Assembly (NCBI GenBank): GCA_030374805.1
Contig: JARGSG010000019.1
Span: 1-64,000, forward strand
Origin: Gracilaria gracilis
Lineage: Eukaryota > Rhodophyta > Florideophyceae > Gracilariales > Gracilariaceae
Reading direction: 5' to 3'
DNA length: 64,000 nt
This document shows, in pieces, positions 10,415 through 20,478 of the stretch. The first letter of the stretch is position 1. Each line of letters starts with the position of its first letter. The position numbers and the translations under genes are program-made. Below the pieces are notes generated by a model. It saw only the letters and a list, made by a program, of their open reading frames with translations, was not told the DNA's origin and made no database searches.

Positions 10415-11325
10415 TTTTTCTTTTGCTTGGCGATTAAAACGTGTTCAATGTATATCGCAGCGCTAGAGTCGATTCGGTTGATGCCTCTTAGGGGTGATAG
10501 CAAGGTTGCTGGGGTAGTGTAGGTGTTGTAGCAGGTGCTAGATTATCAGCCTCCACGTCGGGAGGCTGATAATTAAATGCAGTTGTGTGGCCACGCAACT
10601 GTTGGACTGACAGTTGCGTGGCCTTCTAGATAGTCAATTACATTAAGCGCTTCCAATTCAGGAAGCTCGCAATGCCTATAAAAGCGGGGTGAACCGAGGA
10701 GTTCGGTTCCTCCTCGGTTCATCATTCTCATCAACTACATTCTCATCTAAATTCTTCCTCGCGTGCTCTCTTCCCCGCTCGCTCTTACCTTCCTATTTCT
10801 ACCACACTCACGAATTACGGAACCATGGACAAACAAGTATGTTTACTTATTCTTAATTTAGATTTCAATTTATTTTTCTATTCTATTTCCCGTAGATTAA
10901 GTGGGTCTTAAGACCAATATATCTTAATCCAGGTTTCTTAGAAAAGAAAGCATGCCATTTGTGTTAATAGAGTACCCAAAACCAAGGATAAATTTCGGTC
11001 TAAATTTGGCAACATTTGCTGAGGCACAGCACACGGAAATAAACCAAGTATTTTCACTTTGGCCGTGCATTCACCTTTCCGGCCACAACGCGCATACGTG
11101 GCCGACGTGGAGAAGCTGTGCCCATGCACCTCGGTGTCGTTGTCGAAGACGTCACCCACGTGGACACTGAGCAAGTCACGCCGACCACCGTGGCTACCAG
11201 ACTAAAGGTTGCCAAACCGCGCAAGAGCGCAGCGTCGGGCACCTGTGACCGTCAAAATCGCACCCGTGCCGCACCCGTATATCACAGTATCCCGCCCCTA
11301 TCCGCAACCGAATATTGTTTTTTCA
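10346..11325. repeat. Tandem repeat, unit 2 (3' part replaced by LINE sequence)
   Basis: Matches unit 1 from its start to about 9895. The match stops at about 11325, where reverse-transcriptase sequence begins. It includes the hairpins (10542-10573, 10589-10623, 10691-10720), the TATA box and the spliced ORF. Confidence 0.75.
10825..10967 (+). CDS. Tiny spliced ORF, unit 2 (27 residues)
   Basis: Same structure as at 9387: a 12-base first exon, an intron at 10837-10895 (59 nt, GTATGT...CGTAG), and a second exon ending in TAA at 10965. It differs from the unit 1 peptide only in the last residues (ACHLC in place of AYYLW). Confidence 0.4.
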
Positions 11326-11329
11326 GGAC

Positions 11330-13800
11330 TCTCAACCGTTGGAATATTCTGCAATCCAACCTCAACGCTTTCAAGTTCTCCAAGGCTTTCGAAGATTTTA
11401 TCCAACTCTCTATTATGGCTGCAGCGAAGAAAAAGTCCCCAGGCCCAGATCTTGTGCCAATTGAGGCACTTAAATTGGACACGGAACTATTCATCCAGGC
11501 TCTCATGGCACTATGGACTGCGGTAGGACGCCTCGCATTCGTCCCACGTCTTATGCGTAATGGCTACATCACCCCTGTCTATAAGAAGAAAGGAGACTAC
11601 AAAATCCCATCAAACTATATCCCAATCGCGCTGCTGTCCACGTTGAGAAAGGTGCTAACAAAGGCGATACACTACAGGATGTCAGAGCTTTATTTTTTTT
11701 CATCGTAAGCAATGGGGCTTCATCAGAGGTTCGAATACAGAAGTTGCTGGTATGTACGCTTCTAGTTCCCTCTCATTTGGATTTTCTGCAGCGGCTTCGC
11801 TCGACATCAAAAGTGCTTACCCTTCGGTACCGAGCGATAAACTGCTTCAAGTCGTTCATGCGCATCTTGGACCACATAGTGGATATAGTTCCTGCTGTAC
11901 TCTCGCCAATGGGTTTTCGTACGGTAGGACAGATATCTAATGGGTTAATTCTCATGGTTCTTGGCGTCCCACAAGGTGATCCGCTCAGCCCAAATCTCTT
12001 CAATATCTTCATGGATGTCGTATTGAAATTACTTAATCGTATCCCGATCAGTATTACTAGTTGCTTCGCTGACGATGGGCTCCTACTGGCTCGCCACTAC
12101 ACCACGCTTGTCCGCCAACTAGCTGTGTTTTCAGACTGAGCAAAAGGACAACACATGAAGTGGAATCCGACTAAGACTTTCGTCATGGGGCCTCCCATCT
12201 CGCGCGAATTTTTTTTGATGATCAACCTCTCTCGTGCAAAGAAGTGGTCACCTACCTGGGTTTCTCTTTCATGGTTACTGGAATCTCCCACCACAAGCTC
12301 TTGGACCGGCTGGAATCTGGTCGCAATTTGCTACGCATGCTCAGCCCTACAAACCTCAAGTATGGCCCAAATATGGCCGAAATGTGGCCGAAATATGTCC
12401 GTTTAACTCGAAAAGTTGTGAGAACGTTTAAAAAGCGGAGATAAACAAGTTTCATTTTTCTTCATATGGCCGAAATATGGCTCATATGTGGCCTAAATAT
12501 GTCCGAAGTGTACACGTGTCAATTGGCTAAAGTACTTATTTTCTGGAGTTACACGTTCTCTGAAATTTTTGAGCTAAACGGCCACATTTCGGCCATATCT
12601 TGGCCATATTTGGGGCATATTCGCCTGATCAGGCGCTTGGTTGGTAACGTCTCGTTGCCAGTGCTAAGCAAACTAACTATAGTACGCGCTAAGGTCTACT
12701 CTATCTTCTAATGCTGCCTTTCTATCCAACTACAAACACCGGAAAGCGATGACGTGGCTCGGAAGCTTGAACTGGGAGTACTCACTTGGGTGCTGTTAAC
12801 CAAATTCACCCCGTTCTGCATACAGGGGGCCCGCGCATTACTGCGGTTGCCTTCATTTAGAGTCAGACGGCGTGTCCAAGGTGCGATGCTCGCAGCTCGC
12901 TGTCATATGCGCACCAAGGAGATATTTTCGCCACGGACGTCATTGGAAAGAGAACTGGAAGCAAAATCAATAAGGGCTTGGATCACTGTGCGTGACTACC
13001 CCTCAATCCATTCGTTACTCTCTGGAGTGACTCTTCCCGTCAAACCGGAATTCCAGACTGACTTTAAGGAATCATTCAAGAACAAGGTCTATATGGAACA
13101 ATTCGAGCTGGCTAACCTAGGCAGGGCGCGTGTCATACCGCTGTCTAAGACCTATCCCCGTCTCTTTCGCTCTCCGATATTATCACACAAGGCCATCCAA
13201 GAGGCTGTTCTGTGGAACCTTGGTAAGCTCCCAGTACGCACAGAGTCTATAGGGATTCTGTTACCGGATATGCGTCGCCTTTTTGGAATCTAGGAATTGG
13301 ACGCAGTCTCAGGAAACTGAAGCCTCCATGGTTTTGGAAAAATGCTCTCTCACAAGGGATCTCCATTAGAGGACTAGCCTAGTACAGGGTTCAACGAGCT
13401 AGAACAGCCAAACCGCCACGTCAAGGCTGAAGATCTTTTGATTTGGTAACTCCGTATTGGAAACGGAAATGGTGCTGAACAACAGCTGTGAACTGGTGGA
13501 GAGAGAACAATCTGATTTCTCAATACTCCTCTCCTTAGAAAACCATCCTAACAGCCGAAATCTCCGCCTAACTTTCCACTTCCTCCACAAGGTTGGGCTT
13601 GACTTCGACTCCGACTAACCAGAATATTTGCTTAGGCTTTAGAGCCCGCATAGGTTAATTTCTCCACTCAGCTTTTACGGCGAGACCCAGAAGATGCTCG
13701 CTGTTTCAGCATCCCCCTAGAGTAACAAGCACATACTCGATTCTGTGTATTCTGTTGCCCTTTTACAAGGAAAGTGAGCACAATAAACTGTGGCTTCTCT
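11330..13800 (+). pseudogene. LINE (non-LTR retrotransposon) reverse transcriptase, 5'-truncated and broken
   Basis: Reverse-transcriptase landmarks appear in order. First is KKKSPGPDLVPIEALK, then the YKKKGD...PSNYIPIALLSTLRKVL block (fingers), ASLDIKSAYPSVPSDKLL (first catalytic Asp), GVPQGDPLSPNLFNIFMD and CFADDG (catalytic FADD). A C-terminal segment at 12754-13293 (RRVQGAMLAARCHM and on) resembles the thumb and post-RT region. No endonuclease domain is present upstream, so the 5' end is missing. Stops and frame changes occur near 11706, 11940 and 12138, and a MITE sits at 12345-12628; taking the MITE out rejoins the frame (RNLLRML/RRLVGNV). The ends are uncertain because both sides are repeat-unit sequence. 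Confidence 0.7.
12345..12628. mobile_element. MITE with ATATGGCC-repeat inverted ends, copy 1 (in the LINE)
   Basis: 284 bp, flanked by a TCAG duplication at 12341-12344 and 12629-12632. The left end reads CCCTACAAACCTCAAGTATGG, followed by repeated AAATATGGCCG-type 11-mers; the right end carries the complementary pattern. The interior (aaaagcggagataaac, gtgtacacgtgtca) matches copy 2 at 16498-16788. The 4-bp target and absence of a gene make it a small non-autonomous DNA transposon; its superfamily is not clear. Confidence 0.8.
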
Positions 13801-13813
13801 CTAGTGACAAGTC

Positions 13814-14760
13814 GACCCTCCGGCTACCAGACTAAAGGCTACCAAACCGCGCGAGAGCGCTGCGTCGAGCACCCGCGACCTTCAGCATCGCACCCGTACC
13901 GCACCCGTATATCACAGTAACTCGCCCCTACCCGCCCCCAGACATCTCGTCTTACAGCCCCGACCGGACCGCGCTCCGCCCCGCGTCCCTAGGCAACCGC
14001 CGCAACCAGTTCCGCCCCAGGAGAACCCCGCCCCACACCATGTCCTCCGGTATCCCCTGTTTCCAATCGCACATCCACGGGATGTATATTAAAATCATAT
14101 GCTATAATTTATTGTGTTTTAATGTTTTTTGTAGTTTTTGATAGTTTTTGATGGGTTTTTGCTTTTTATTTGGATTTTCGTGGTTTTGTTAAATATTTTA
14201 AGGAGAAAGTTAGAATAGATACAGAAAGTACTGCTAAATGTATACGGAAGTCTAATTCTAGTTGAGCTTATCCACAAAACTTCGGTGGCGGCGGCCTGAG
14301 CGCTGGCGGTTCAAGTCGATCTTCGTATTAAATGCTTTCCCACAAGGTCCGCACGACCTCTGGACAACTAGGACGCTCCGGCGTGCGTACGCTTGATGCT
14401 TACGGCCCTTCAAGTGCACCATGTAAGTCGCTTCAGTATGGCTGACAGCGACGCAGTCGCAAGCAAAACTTTTCTTATTTTTCACTTTCTTCTTTTGCTT
14501 GGCGATTGCGACGTGTTCAATTTGTATCGCAGCGCTAGCGTCGATTCGGTTGATGCCTCGTAGGGGTGACAGCAAAGGTACTGCGGTAGTGTAGGTGTTG
14601 TAACAGATGCTAGATTATCAGCCTCCACGTCAGGAGGCTGATAGTTAAATGCAGTTGTGTGGCCACGCAACTGTTGGACTGACAGTTGCGTGGCCTTCTA
14701 GAAAGTGAAGTACATTAACCGTTTCCCATTCAGAAAACCCGCGATTCCTATAAAACCGGG
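13814..14760. repeat. Tandem repeat, unit 3 (tail plus start of next unit)
   Basis: 13814-14413 matches the tail of unit 1 (from about 9765), and 14414-14760 matches the unit start up to the TATA region. It overlaps in content with the end of unit 2 by ~125 bases, with several differences, so it is a separate copy and not a target duplication of the LINE. It stops at about 14760 against Copia-like sequence. Confidence 0.7.
14258..14575 (-). CDS. Two-finger U1-type zinc protein, copy C (most complete)
   Basis: 105 residues from MLSPLRGINRID to FVDKLN. Residues ~24-37 are a lysine-rich stretch (AKQKKKVKNKK) that could be a nuclear localisation signal. Finger 1 follows at ~41-62 (CDC...HLKGRKH) and finger 2 at ~75-98 (CGPCGKAFNTKIDLNR...SGRRH). 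One expected histidine of finger 2 reads Gln here (LNRQ; His in copy B). Homology with the plus-strand relative at 16345-16924 extends through both the basic stretch and finger 1. It could be a small regulatory protein of the repeat family; whether it is expressed is unknown. Confidence 0.5.
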   Translation of the reverse strand: MLSPLRGINRIDASAAIQIEHVAIAKQKKKVKNKKSFACDCVAVSHTEATYMVHLKGRKHQAYARRSVLVVQRSCGPCGKAFNTKIDLNRQRSGRRHRSFVDKLN

Positions 14761-15149
14761 ATCCAATGTTCCCGGATCAGTCTCTTCGCTGCCCCGTTTG
14801 ATTCGGAGCCGTGAGCCAGGGAAAAGTCCAGTTTGATACCGTTAAAGTAACAGATGTGGTTTAACTCGTAGCTCTTATGCTCGCCTGCTCCGTCCAGGCA
14901 CACATTGTTGATTCGGTAGATGTGGTTAAACTCAAGGTCGGAGCGTTGCTTGCACCATTTCAAATGCTTTAGAATGTTTGCGTTAGTGTTGTCCGTCAGA
15001 AAGAATACGTTCGACTCCGAAGTGCAGTCGTCAAAAATAGCCATAGCGAATATCGCGTCATAGATAGAGGCGCGCAGCGGAAAGAGAGCTTGAGGAGAGG
15101 CAGATGGTCGGCGGCCCGGGAGATGGAAGGCCCCCGGAGTTGCTACCAT
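14760..15149 (-). mobile_element. Copia-type LTR retrotransposon, integrase fragment (fossil)
   Basis: About 130 residues of an integrase catalytic core of the Ty1/Copia kind, recognisable by the LDGAGEHKS and SNGAAKRLIREHW-type landmarks that close the core domain. Only this scrap is present: no flanking LTR, reverse transcriptase or Gag was found. It abuts repeat unit 3. Too short to date; treat as a relic. Confidence 0.6.
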
Positions 15150-15654
15150 CTAGATCACACAAAGAACAGGCGAGCGGAACGTTGTGGTGAAGTGCGATCA
15201 CTCGACTGTCGCAGGCAAGTTGCACACTCGCTGGAACGATGAGGTATTTTATTTACTGCAAGCCAAAAGAATTGGGCGGCGCAACTGTGCGTCGCTGTGA
15301 ACGCTCACCGTAAACTTGTCGCGAATTCACTGCGATAGAGTTGCAAGAGGTCGAGGAACTGTAACAATATCTGCAACTTTTGAATTGAGTTTCATTGTAA
15401 ATGCTGAGTCAATCAAAGGAACAGCTCACCTTTTCTTGGATTTACTCAGTGTTTGCGTAGAAAACTGTTTTTTGCTTTGGAGGTCTAACTTTAGTTTCTA
15501 TTTGGTTTAGAGACCTGTATACTGTATAGCGTAAATCGCTTTTGCTCTGCTCGGAGAATGGATCATACATTGATCACCCCGTGACAAATGCTAATCTCAT
15601 GTAGCCATATCAGGCGCCAGCCCAACTGTCTTTGTCTTTCCCAGAGTAGTTATA
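15150..15654. other. No gene recognised
   Basis: Unassigned DNA between the Copia scrap and the plus-strand zinc-finger gene. It may hold further decayed retroelement sequence, but no motif supports that. Confidence 0.35.
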
Positions 15655-15660
15655 GAGTAG

Positions 15661-15668
15661 TATAAAAG
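15661..15668 (+). promoter_or_regulatory. TATA box of the plus-strand zinc-finger gene
   Basis: TATAAAAG preceded by GTAG. About 230 bases downstream is the intron donor at 15889, leaving a plausible leader and first exon. Confidence 0.5.
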
Positions 15669-15888
15669 GCAAGGACAGAGATGTGACTCTCTATTGGTGA
15701 GGATACACACTCAGTCATCAACATCAAGTTCTTATTTATTCATCTCAACTGGGCACCTTGCGCCACATTCGCTAATCAGGCCGCATTTCTGCGCATCTAG
15801 CCTGCAGTCTACTCCTACCCAATACAAGTTCACCTTTAGTGTCTTCTACTGCGTTCAAACCTGCTGTCTCTAAGACAAAGAGTTTAAA

Positions 15889-15951
15889 GTAAGTTTTACT
15901 GCTCAAAACATTCGCTACGACTACGTACTAACCCTACGTTTTCCTACCCAG
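15889..15951 (+). other. Spliceosomal intron, 63 nt
   Basis: GTAAGT at the donor, a TACTAAC branch point at 15926-15932, a pyrimidine-rich tract and CAG at the acceptor. The perfect yeast-like branch point and short length help characterise this genome's introns. Confidence 0.6.
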
Positions 15952-16497
15952 TGTCCTCCTCTTCGGAGTATTGTTCCCCTCTGGGGACCCTCCCGTACCC
16001 CGCAGTCTTGGACCTCGAAGCAATTGAAGTCGATCCGTTTGTGTTGGATAACTGCTACTGCCCCACGTCGCCCTTGCCACTTCGTCTGTCACCCGCACCT
16101 TCTGAGGCAACCCCTTCACGCCGGTCCCACCTCTCCTCGAACATCCGCCGCAGCTTCTCGCCCTGTCACCCCTGCGTGGTCCACGGCGTCTGCCGACGAC
16201 GTCGGCTTTCGAAAGTCATCGTCGCTACAGCCACCCCCCGCTCGCAGAATCGCCGTACCCTCGGCACGTGCCACGGCGCATCGAGATATATCCGTCCCGC
16301 CAGCGCATTGTTGCCGGTGCAACGTGACCAGTCCACCCCTTCCAGTACCCAGCCGCATTGCTGTCACCCCCATGGGGCATAAAGCGAATCGACGCCGGCG
16401 CCGCGATAAAAATTGAACGCGTGGCAATCGCCAAGCAAAAGCGAAAAGTGAAAAATAAGAAAATTTTTACTTGCGAATGCGGCGCTGTCAATTATAC

Positions 16498-16788
16498 ACC
16501 TACCAACCTCGAATATGGCCCAAATATGGCCGAAATATGGCCCAAATGTGGCCGTTTAACTCGAAAAGTTGTGAGAACGTTTAAAAAGCGGAGATAAACA
16601 AGTTTCATTTTTCTTCATAAAGCCGAAATATGGCCCAAATGTAGCCCAAATATGGCCCATGTGTACACGTGTCAGTTGGCTAAAGTACTTATTTTCCGTA
16701 GTTACACGTTCTCTGAAAATTTCGAGCTAAACGGCCACATTTCGACCATATCTCGGCCATATTTGAACCATATTCGAGGTTTATAGGG
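16498..16788. mobile_element. MITE with ATATGGCC-repeat inverted ends, copy 2 (in the zinc-finger gene)
   Basis: 291 bp between ATAC duplications at 16494-16497 and 16789-16792. The ends align as ACCTACCAACCTCGAATATGG and, reversed, CCCTATAAACCTCGAATATGG, and run on into four 11-base ATATGGCC repeats on each side. Removing it restores finger 1 in frame (AVNYT joined to KATNR), confirming the limits. Confidence 0.85.
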
Positions 16789-16924
16789 ATACTAAAGCGA
16801 CTAACAGGGTCCACTTGAAGGGTCGTAAGCTTCACGCTTACGCACGCCGGACCGTCCCAGTGGACAGAGGTCGTGTGGACCTTGTCGGCAAGCATTTAAC
16901 ACGAAGATCGACTCGGACCGCCAC

Positions 16925-17447
16925 GGCTGAGGCCGCCGCCACCGAAGTGTTGTGATTTAGCAATATTCCCTATATCTATTCTAGCTTTCTCCGTAAAACC
17001 TCCCCAAAACCACAAATTCCAAGTAAAAATTAACAAAAAAACACAAAAAACATTAAAAACAATAAATTATAGCATATTATTCTAATATTAGCCAATATTT
17101 AGGAAATTGTATAGTGTAATAATTTTTATGATCATTTTTTTGAAGTTTCGATTTTTCATTACAGAAAAACTTGAAAATTTTCAGTATAGTTTATGACGTT
17201 CAAACCCCCCCTGTGCTTCGCTCAAGGACCCCAAATGCCACTCATAGAAACAAGCAGCAGGCAGGAGAACGAAACCCAACCAGTCCGTGTGGAGCAAAGC
17301 CTGGAACGGCATGAAAGAACACAAACCGCGCCAGCGGCTAGGCACACAAGGTGTTCAGCCTTGCTCCCTATTGGGGCAGAGCAGTGGTAGAACTCTGCGA
17401 TGAGGCCGACACGTGCCAGGCGAAACTCCGGGCGGCCCCTTGCTGAC
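16925..17447. other. AT-rich 3' region of zinc-finger repeat, then unassigned DNA
   Basis: 16930-17095 matches, inverted, the AT-rich tail of the 1.44 kb units (ctttctcc, aaaaccac, ttatagcatat landmarks). From about 17100 to 17447 no gene or repeat was recognised; it may contain the lost 3' end of the outer Gypsy element. Confidence 0.4.
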
Positions 17448-18502
17448 TTACAGATGGAGGTCAAGGTTGGCAATCGGGGAGCCAAAGGGATGGAATCCAC
17501 TGGGTGTGGCGTATCGTGTAAAAAAAGAGGCGAGAGTTAGGGTAGCCAAACGAGCCGCTCTGCTGAGTACAGACCCGTGAGAGGTGGGAATTATAATCCC
17601 GAGACAAAAAGGGCAAACATGTACAACAGGGCGAATTGTAGCGAAGCCGTAAGATGGAAAACAGAAAATGTGCACAAAAGAATGATAAATGAAAGGCCGT
17701 AACGACGGATCGGTGCTTTTTAGTGACGGAGGTGGATAAGTTATCCGGATAAGCGGCGGTGTTCCCCGGAAATGGAGCGCAAGAATGTGCGCAAGCGGAA
17801 CTCAAGCTGCCAAAGTATCTTGCCCTAACATGCGCGGCTTGATACCATAGAGCAGTTCGAACGGGAGGCGACAGCGCCGCGTTCCCTTCTGCAATCACCA
17901 TACAGTATGTTTGGCAGCGCTCCCTCTCAATCCAGATCGGGGCGCATCACCGTCTTCTTGATGGCTCTCTTGACCGTGCCCACCATCCTCTCGGCATACC
18001 CATTTGACATGGGCACCTATAGAAGCATGGTGCGCCAGTTGATACCCTTCAATACCATGTAGTTTTCCACCGCACGTGATATGAACGCATTAGCGTTGTC
18101 CGACACGATCATTGCGGGTGGCCTGAATGCACAGATGATCTCGTCCTCCACAAACTTTATGACCGTATCCGACACTGAATCCTTCGTAGCTATTCCCACC
18201 GGCCACTCTGTCAGATGCTTCACCGCGATCAGAGCGAACCGTTTGCCATTCCTCGATCGGGGGAACGGCCCTGTGAAGTGAATGAAGAAGGTTTCAAACA
18301 GCCCTATGATTGGAGTGCGTAGGGTATTACGATAGACAGGAAGGTTCCCACCACGTTGACAACCATGACATCCCTTCACGTAATCATTGATCTGATGGTA
18401 GACCGACGGCCACCAAAACCTATCTTGAATGAAACCCCGCGTTGTGTCTTCATCCCAATGACCAATCTAGTCATGGAACATCTGGAGCGCCTCAAGGCAT
18501 CC
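17448..18502 (-). mobile_element. Outer Gypsy retrotransposon B, integrase part (fossil)
   Basis: Gypsy-type integrase sequence: the end of the HHCC finger with GCHGCQ, the catalytic core (around FALIAVKHLTEWPVG and IVSDNANAF), and a C-terminal part running to about 17450. It is the downstream portion of the element whose reverse transcriptase lies at 30560-33633; the inner Gypsy element (18503-30559) separates the two. Broken. No LTR of its own was identified on this side. Confidence 0.7.
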
Positions 18503-18976
18503 TGTATTATAGTGGTACGGTGCACTATCCACGAGGGGAGAAGGTACAGAGAATAGGGGCCAGCGGCGAAACTGCTGGTACGGCGGTGCAATGGGGGGGC
18601 GCTAACTGCCGTGCCTACAGGAGAGGGCGTGCGGCGTAGCGACGGCTTGTAAACCTTAAGGCAATAAAACTACTAACCAAGGAGGCTAAAAGTAGTCAAA
18701 ATGGTCTCTGATTTTACCACAGGAGGGAGGCACAGTTCGAGCAGCCTAAGTATTGACGACGAAACGCCTCGAACTCTAGAGTGGTGCACTGTAACGCAGT
18801 TCACTACGTGTACTAACTACACTACCTATAGTATAAAAACTAAAAATTAGAAATTAAATAACCACCGGGGTCCTGCCAAAGGCCACTTGTGCAACCTTGA
18901 AGACATACGAGCAATGACACCAGCATCGGGGGTCACTCTCAGTGGGAATTCATCAAAAAGGGCTCATATTATTACA
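18503..18976 (-). repeat. 3' LTR of Gypsy A (474 bp)
   Basis: Begins TG and ends CA on either strand. It matches the split LTR at 25409-25686 plus 30363-30559. It contains a single undisturbed CTCTAGAG where the other LTR carries the piggyBac-like insertion, giving the empty-site reference. Confidence 0.85.
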
Positions 18977-18989
18977 CATCTCCCCTCGA
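18977..18989 (-). other. Polypurine tract of Gypsy A
   Basis: Purine-rich CGAGGGGAGATG on the minus strand, directly before the 3' LTR, as expected for plus-strand priming in this family. Confidence 0.5.
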
Positions 18990-19170
18990 GACTTGGCCGT
19001 CCTCGGTAAAGTCCGGCATGACATTCGCTGTTTCCCAGTGAGAATAACTCTCGATTCCGGTTGTCGCGTTCCAATGCTGAGTGCCTGAGGGTCACAGACC
19101 ATTGGTATCGATCGCCATACTATCCATCTACCAGGCTCTTTGTAAGCTCGCTCGCTCACCATCGGAGTAC

Positions 19171-20418
19171 TCAACATGTCCAGCGGGGACCGCCGTTCCA
19201 CTGGTAGCGGTGACTCGCTTTCTCCCCACATCCCGCAGCGGTGGCCGCCATTGTTTCCTCCTCCTTTGAAGTCTCTATCCAAAGGCGGGCTTCCAATGGG
19301 TCATATGCAGTATGACAGTGGATATCTACGTCCCGGGGATCGCTTTCATCACAACCTTGGTCGCCAGCGCGGAGTGAACCGCTATGCGGAGATGCCGTTA
19401 CCATTTGAAACGAACCTAGCCCATCAGAGACAGTACTTCGATGCCTAACGGTTCGCGGCCATCTCAGGGACGCAGCGTGGCTCGGAGAGGAGTCGTCAAA
19501 TGGCCTGATACCAAAGGTGGTTGCACAGTCCGGTGGATAGGAAAAACGTTCCGGAATGCTTCTCTGAGGTCCACCCCGATATTTCTTACCTAAGGACCCT
19601 AGAAAAAGAAGGATACCAGCGTCGGACCAATTTGCTTCTACGCGAGTTGTACGACAACTTCGCTGATCCATCGGTTCAATTCCTTCTCTCTGGTCACAAC
19701 CTTCTCGGTCTGATGCCGTTCCCGCTGCCGTAAGATCAGTTGTACTGGATGAAGGACCGAGCCTACTCGAACGAATTCGCTGAGCCTGAAGGTAGGAAGC
19801 GAATGAACCTTGGGTATCTGTTCTGTTGGCACCAAGTGGTGACCAATTCGTGGTGACCTGCTTGATGCCCAGTGAGATGCAGACGTTAGAGAAGAACTTC
19901 GACACAAACGTATTACCCTTATCCGTTTGGAGGTACAGAGATAGACCCTAAGGATAGAACCGATGGGTAAGAGAGGCCATTGCAACATCCGCTGCGGTGA
20001 TATTTCTCAGCGGTGCTGCGCTCGTGGTCTTTGTAAATCTGTCAATAGTAACCAGAATAAAATGATTGCCATTGAAAGAATTCGGTAAAGGCCCTAGGAT
20101 GTTCATCGCGATGAACTCTAATGGTCCAGCTCCTGGGAACAATTTGGGCTTCGCTTGATGGCGTGCTCGAGTTCCAAGGACTTTGGCGAAGGATGGGCAA
20201 GTCTTCGATGTATTCCGAAGATCATTTGCCATGAAAGGATAAAAAAAGTGACTCCTCAGGGTTTGATACATGCGAGTACCTCCAGAATGACCAGCAAACT
20301 GCGGGTAGTGTGCAAAGTAGAGAAAACCTGCTTTTAGGGCTTTCGAGGTCACCTTCTGAATGGAACCATCTAAAGGAGATCTCCGGCAAAGGAGTCCAAA
20401 CCAGTAAAATTCAAACAT
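19171..20418 (-). pseudogene. Gypsy A integrase region (fossil)
   Basis: HHCC finger remnant and catalytic core of a Gypsy integrase, recognised from FAHYPQFAGHSGGTRM and GPLEFIAMNILGPLP-type landmarks. Broken. Confidence 0.65.
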
Positions 20419-20478
20419 ATATCCTTTGGTGCCGACGAGTGTTGCCTTTTCTTGGCAGAAGTCATCTTGTTTCTGAGC

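Larger units (their letters stand above)
15750..16924 (+). pseudogene. Longer relative of the U1-type zinc-finger gene, copy D, split by a MITE
   Basis: TATA at 15661; a first exon of about 15750-15888 (open frame ...SSPLVSSTAFKPAVSKTKS); an intron at 15889-15951; then a Ser/Pro-rich exon starting SSSSEYCSPLGTLPYP. A frame change near 16340-16380 precedes ...GIKRIDAGAAIKIERVAIAK, the basic stretch and finger 1 (CECGAVNYT). There a 291-bp MITE intervenes, and the frame resumes at 16793 with KATNRVHLKGRKLHAYARRTV. Finger 2 has lost its cysteines. No clear ATG was found in exon 1. It is inverted relative to copies A-C and carries a longer N-terminal region, so it may represent the ancestral gene form. 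Confidence 0.45.

Noticed and set aside
11195-13945. A ~125-base target duplication around the LINE
   Set aside because: The flanking copies differ at about one base in eight and match separate repeat units, so they are not a duplication made by the insertion.
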